From JBPCPM01 sp050999155 (GTDB lineage Bacteria; Actinomycetota; Thermoleophilia; Solirubrobacterales; 70-9), in assembly GCA_050999155.1 (NCBI GenBank), contig JBPCPM010000014.1, forward strand, positions 1-19,477: a stretch of 19,477 bases of DNA. Reading direction: 5' to 3'. The position numbers and the translations under genes were made by a program. Below, piece after piece: positions 12,719-19,477 of the stretch (position 1 is its first letter; every line of letters begins with the position of its first letter). The notes beneath the pieces were generated by a model. The model saw only the letters and a list, made by a program, of their open reading frames with translations. It had not been told where the DNA came from and did no database searches.

Positions 12719-12829
12719 GAGATCCCGATTTCCTGGTCAATGACGGAAATATCAGGAGCTCGCCGTCGAACCTCCCCGTGAGAGCTCGATTGTTTGGTCA
12801 ATGGCGAAGGTATCGGGCGCTCGGCGTCG
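12719..12829. repeat. Degenerate tandem repeat, two units with 61-bp period
   Basis: Bases 12719-12768 and 12780-12829 align without gaps at 38 of 50 positions; both contain TGGTCAATG (12734-12742 and 12795-12803) and end in CGTCG. They fill the 129-bp gap between the converging stops of the peptidase gene and eno. The first unit can fold (ATTTCC / GGAAAT, 12728-12750) but the second cannot in the same way, so shared hairpin structure is not the reason for the similarity. I do not recognise the element. Confidence 0.65.
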
Positions 12830-12835
12830 GGGCGC

Positions 12836-14107
<1,272 letters not shown>

Positions 14108-14112
14108 TCGGA

Positions 14113-14117
14113 CCTCC
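14113..14117 (-). promoter_or_regulatory. Ribosome binding site of eno
   Basis: Minus-strand GGAGG lies 5 nt before ATG 14107 and decides the start in a frame that is open well upstream. Confidence 0.75.
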
Positions 14118-14138
14118 GGGTGCGTCGGGAACGGCGGG

Positions 14139-14144
14139 ATCCTA
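14139..14144 (-). promoter_or_regulatory. Possible -10 element of eno
   Basis: Minus-strand TAGGAT would give a leader of about 24 nt containing the GGAGG site. A small dyad, CCCCT-GTA-AGGGG (14153-14165), lies just upstream where a -35 or operator would be. Confidence 0.4.
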
Positions 14145-14172
14145 TGGCGATACCCCTGTAAGGGGAGTCCGG

Positions 14173-14197
14173 CCCGGGCGACCGTGTCGCTGCCGGG
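14173..14197 (-). terminator. Strong GC hairpin after mazG, probable terminator
   Basis: CCCGG-GCGAC / GTCGC-(TG)-CCGGG forms a 10-bp stem with a 3-nt loop and a 2-nt bulge, starting 4-5 nt after the mazG stop on the minus strand. It separates mazG from the eno promoter region. No T tract follows, as is common in very GC-rich genomes. Confidence 0.5.
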
Positions 14198-14201
14198 AGG
14201 T

Positions 14202-15071
14202 TCAGGCCGGGGCGGCCTTGGCCCGCTGGTAGAAGGCCTCTTGCTCGTCGAGGCCGAGCTGCTCCCAGTCGTGGCCCTCGCCGGCGGCGAGAGCGGCCGC
14301 TCGCTGCACCCGGTCGCGGAACCGGTTGCTGGATGCCCGCAGGGCGAGCTCGGGGTCGACCTTGAGCTTGCGGGCGGCGTTGACGGCCGAGAACAGGACA
14401 TCGCCCAGCTCGTCGGCAACGGCCTGCCGGGCCGGGTCGGGCGTACGCGGATGCCCGGTCGCTCCGGCGGCTGTCTCACGCTCCAGCTCGTCGATCTCGT
14501 CTCGCAGGCGGGTGACCGTCGCGGCGGCGTCGGGGAAGTCGAAGCCGGCCACCGCGGCCCGGCGCTGGACCTTGCGGGCGTGCAGCAGCGCGGGCAGGTT
14601 CTCGGGCACCTCGCCGAAGATCCCTGGCTCGCGGCCGGGCTCGTCGCGTTTGATCGCGTCCCAGTTGCGCAGCACCTGTTCGGCGTCGCGCGCCTCGGCC
14701 TCTCCGAAGACGTGGGGGTGGCGCCGGATCAGCTTCGTTGTGCAGGCGTCGGCCACGGCCGCGAGATCCCCCGCGTCGCGCTCGCGCAGCAGCAGGGAGA
14801 GGAACACGACCTGGAACAGGACGTCGCCGAGCTCGTCGAGCTGCTTGGCGTCGTCGCCATTCAGGGCGGCGTCGGCGAGCTCGTAGGCCTCCTCGACGGT
14901 GTGGGGCACGATCGATCGTGCGTCCTGCTCGCGATCCCACGGGCACTCGCGGCGGAGCCGGTGGGCGATCTCGTCGAGCCGCTCCAGGGCGACGCCGACG
15001 GCGCGATCCGGCCCGTCGCCCTCGGACGCGCCCATCCGCCCCTGCTTCGGCGGGAGGCGGGCGTCAGGCAC
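14202..15071 (-). CDS. mazG: Nucleoside triphosphate pyrophosphohydrolase MazG
   Basis: The 289-residue product (277 if ATG 15035 is used) contains two MazG helical domains in tandem. The N-terminal domain has CPWDREQD, then EEAYE (60-64) and ELGD (80-83), the E-x-x-E and E-x-x-D magnesium ligands; the C-terminal repeat has DEIDELERE (191-199) and ADELGDVLFSAVNAARKL (219-236). IRRHPHVFGE and the KxxEPGxxxxIFGEVPENLPAL linker are typical of the E. coli and mycobacterial enzymes that hydrolyse NTPs and dNTPs to monophosphates, removing damaged or excess nucleotides. The start is uncertain: GTG 15071 lies 9 nt after the chaperone stop without a ribosome binding site, while ATG 15035 has an AGGGG close by. 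It is co-directional with, and probably co-transcribed with, the upstream chaperone gene. Confidence 0.92.
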   Translation of the reverse strand: MPDARLPPKQGRMGASEGDGPDRAVGVALERLDEIAHRLRRECPWDREQDARSIVPHTVEEAYELADAALNGDDAKQLDELGDVLFQVVFLSLLLRERDAGDLAAVADACTTKLIRRHPHVFGEAEARDAEQVLRNWDAIKRDEPGREPGIFGEVPENLPALLHARKVQRRAAVAGFDFPDAAATVTRLRDEIDELERETAAGATGHPRTPDPARQAVADELGDVLFSAVNAARKLKVDPELALRASSNRFRDRVQRAAALAAGEGHDWEQLGLDEQEAFYQRAKAAPA

Positions 15072-15080
15072 CGGCAGTGG

Positions 15081-16457
15081 CTACTGGCCCGGGGCCGGCG
15101 CGGCGCCGGGGGGCCCGCCGGGAGCGCCACCAGGGGCGCCGCCGGGAGCGCCACCAGGGGCGCCGCCGGGAGGTCCGCCGGGAGCGCCGCCCTGCGGGAC
15201 GGCACCGGGCGGAAGCTGTCCGCCGCCGGGAAGACCCTGCTGCGGCACGGCGGCCGGGATCGGCCCCTGGGGGAGCCCGAGCGACGCCTGCGCGGTCTGA
15301 CCGGGCTCGGCGGGACGGCTGGCCGTCACGGCCGGAGCGCCGGGCGGCTGCTGGACCGCGGAGTCTGGAGCGTTGTCGCACAGCTCCACGGCGTACTTGT
15401 CGGCGCAGCGCGTCTCGTTCTGCCAGCGGTCGCGGAAGGCCTGCTGGAACTGCTGGAACTGCTGCTCGCGGGCCTGGGAGACGAGCTGGGCGAGGATCTG
15501 GTCGCGCACCTCGGTGAGCTTCTGGGTCTGCTCGGGCGTGACCTTCTCGACCTCGAACACGACGAAGCCGTCCTGGCCCTCGACGGGTCCGCCGATCTCG
15601 CCCTTCTTGGCCTTGAAGACGGCCTGGTCGACCTCGGGAGCGCGCTGGCCCTCGACGTAGCCGGTAACCAGACCGCCGCTGTCCTTGCTCTGCTCGTCGG
15701 TGGAGAACTCCTTGGCGACCTTCTCCCAGGACTTGTCGGAGCTGTCGGCCTCCAGCGCCTTCTTGGCTTCCTCGGCCTCCTTCTCGTTCTTGGCGACGAC
15801 AAGCCGCACGTCGCGGGTGGCCGGCACCGAGAAGCTTTGCTTGTTCGTCTCGTAGAACTCCTCGATGTCGGAGTCCGACACGTCGTACTGCTCGGCGGCC
15901 TTGTCGATGCTGTCCGGCTGCGGGGCGACGGCCTCGGTCACCTTCTCGGCCAGCAGGTCGCGGCGGATCTGCAGCAGCGCATCCTCGCGGGACATGTTCG
16001 AGCGCTTGAGGAACTGGTCGAACTGCTTGTCGGCGTTGCCGCCGGTGAAGGCCTGCTTCTTGCGCTCTTCCAGCCGGCGCTCGACCTGGCGGTCGGTAAT
16101 CGTGACATCGCGGCGCTCGGCTTCCTTTTCGATCCACTCCGTGTTGACGAGGAAGGCGATGGCCTCGTTCTTGGCCGCCTCGTACTGGGGCGTGCCCTCC
16201 TTCGGGACCTCGGTGTCCTTGGGCTCGGCGTCCTCGCCCTCGGGGTTCTGGCCCTGGGCCTGCTGGGCCGCGGCGATCGCCAGCCAGCGGTCGAACTCGG
16301 ACTGGGTGATCGGCGTGTCCTCCACGACAGCGATCGCGTCGTCGGGCACCGTGGTACCCGAGAAGCCGATCACCGCGGCGATGACCACCGCGGCGAGCAC
16401 CGGCAGTGCGGCCAGGACGAGGATTCCCCGCTTGTTCATGTTTCGAAGTCGTTTCAC
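15081..16457 (-). CDS. SurA/PrsA-like peptidyl-prolyl isomerase (PpiC) with Gly/Pro/Ala tail
   Basis: The 458-residue product starts with a basic N terminus and a membrane segment (about 11-32) with no lipobox cysteine, so it is probably an anchored extracytoplasmic chaperone. Residues about 40-205 form the SurA-type helical chaperone region (EDTPITQSEFDRWL at its start), and about 215-315 form a parvulin/PpiC domain (VRLVVAKNEKEAEEAKK, WEKVAKEFSTDEQSKDSGG, FVVFEVEKVTP). A second helical segment follows with two cysteines (RCADKYAVELC). From about 371 to the end the sequence is a low-complexity Gly/Pro/Ala/Gln tail containing repeated GGAP units. It lies between mfd and mazG; the GTG at 16457 is 9 nt after TATCGT, and ATG 16439 is an alternative. 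A role in folding exported proteins is inferred from the domain. Confidence 0.85.
   Translation of the reverse strand: MKRLRNMNKRGILVLAALPVLAAVVIAAVIGFSGTTVPDDAIAVVEDTPITQSEFDRWLAIAAAQQAQGQNPEGEDAEPKDTEVPKEGTPQYEAAKNEAIAFLVNTEWIEKEAERRDVTITDRQVERRLEERKKQAFTGGNADKQFDQFLKRSNMSREDALLQIRRDLLAEKVTEAVAPQPDSIDKAAEQYDVSDSDIEEFYETNKQSFSVPATRDVRLVVAKNEKEAEEAKKALEADSSDKSWEKVAKEFSTDEQSKDSGGLVTGYVEGQRAPEVDQAVFKAKKGEIGGPVEGQDGFVVFEVEKVTPEQTQKLTEVRDQILAQLVSQAREQQFQQFQQAFRDRWQNETRCADKYAVELCDNAPDSAVQQPPGAPAVTASRPAEPGQTAQASLGLPQGPIPAAVPQQGLPGGGQLPPGAVPQGGAPGGPPGGAPGGAPGGAPGGAPGGPPGAAPAPGQ
15121..15168. repeat. Two exact 24-bp tandem repeats encoding the GGAP-rich tail
   Basis: The 24-bp unit beginning GGAGCGCCACCAGGGGCGCC occurs twice back to back, flanked by partial copies. 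It lies in frame within the C-terminal tail of the PpiC-type chaperone, so repeat number can change without frameshift. Confidence 0.85.
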
Positions 16458-16466
16458 GAAGGCGGC

Positions 16467-16472
16467 ACGATA
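16467..16472 (-). promoter_or_regulatory. Possible -10 element of the PpiC-type chaperone gene
   Basis: Minus-strand TATCGT ends 9 nt before GTG 16457, giving a leader of 0-2 nt. It lies in the 47-bp gap after mfd. Confidence 0.4.
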
Positions 16473-16488
16473 CCGACCTGGGCTTAAG

Positions 16489-16504
16489 CGCCTCGTAAGA
16501 GGCG
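16489..16504 (-). terminator. Short hairpin directly after the mfd stop
   Basis: CGCCTC / GAGGCG with a 4-nt loop abuts the mfd stop codon on the minus strand and is followed by CTTAAG. The stem is only 6 bp and lacks a T tract, so it may attenuate rather than stop transcription. Confidence 0.3.

Positions 16505-19477
<2,973 letters not shown>

Noticed and set aside
14108..14479. Upstream extension of the enolase frame by 124 codons
   Set aside because: It runs antisense or through the hairpin and into mazG; ribosome binding site and conserved N terminus place the start at 14107.
15121..15190. Possible CRISPR or satellite repeat
   Set aside because: The 24-bp units are directly adjacent without spacers and encode an in-frame protein tail.

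Overview
The window is very GC-rich, densely packed and uses many GTG/TTG starts. The gene content points to an actinobacterium-like chromosome. The order mfd - (PpiC-type chaperone) - mazG - eno - (exported peptidase) - ftsB resembles the mfd-mazG-lpqU-eno-ftsB block of Mycobacterium. A csrA gene together with an archaeal-type class I aldolase suggests a deep-branching class such as Thermoleophilia (Solirubrobacterales). That placement is inference from gene content, not from a marker-gene tree. The window reads as ordinary core chromosome: I see no insertion sequence, CRISPR array, prophage, tRNA or rRNA, and no stretch over 300 bases without a gene.

Left part (1-3406). The first 31 codons of a GCS2/YbdK-like carboxylate-amine ligase run off the left edge. 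Divergent from it are a class I fructose-bisphosphate aldolase, an anchored thermonuclease and a small tail-anchored basic protein. These face csrA across a hairpin. csrA has a perfect 8-bp dyad and two GGA motifs upstream of its start. Next comes a highly charged protein with a helix-turn-helix-like N terminus, facing a small uncharacterised protein that is translationally coupled to a GT2 glycosyltransferase.

Middle (3406-8817). The GT2 gene is divergent from mutY with only 37 bp between start codons. A convergent hairpin separates mutY from a glycan locus: a GT4 glycosyltransferase and an exported clan-A glycoside-hydrolase-like protein in one operon, divergent from a second GT4 gene.

Right part (8871-19477). 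A CPA1-type cation/proton antiporter fused to an RCK nucleotide-binding domain is followed by an LPRTG-type surface protein. The 3' end of that gene overlaps the 3' end of ftsB. Divergent from ftsB is an exported LAS/M15-like zinc peptidase. A 61-bp-period degenerate tandem repeat lies between that gene and eno. The minus-strand series mfd, PpiC-type chaperone, mazG, eno completes the window; mfd runs off the right edge.

A recurring feature is regulatory. Several genes have a TAnnnT -10 hexamer exactly 7 nt before the start codon on either strand and no Shine-Dalgarno sequence, which predicts leaderless transcripts. The aldolase, csrA, enolase and the left-edge ligase instead have clear ribosome binding sites. 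I did not find a convincing new defence, mobile or biosynthetic system; the most unusual items are the leaderless layout, the csrA upstream region and the tandem repeat beside eno.
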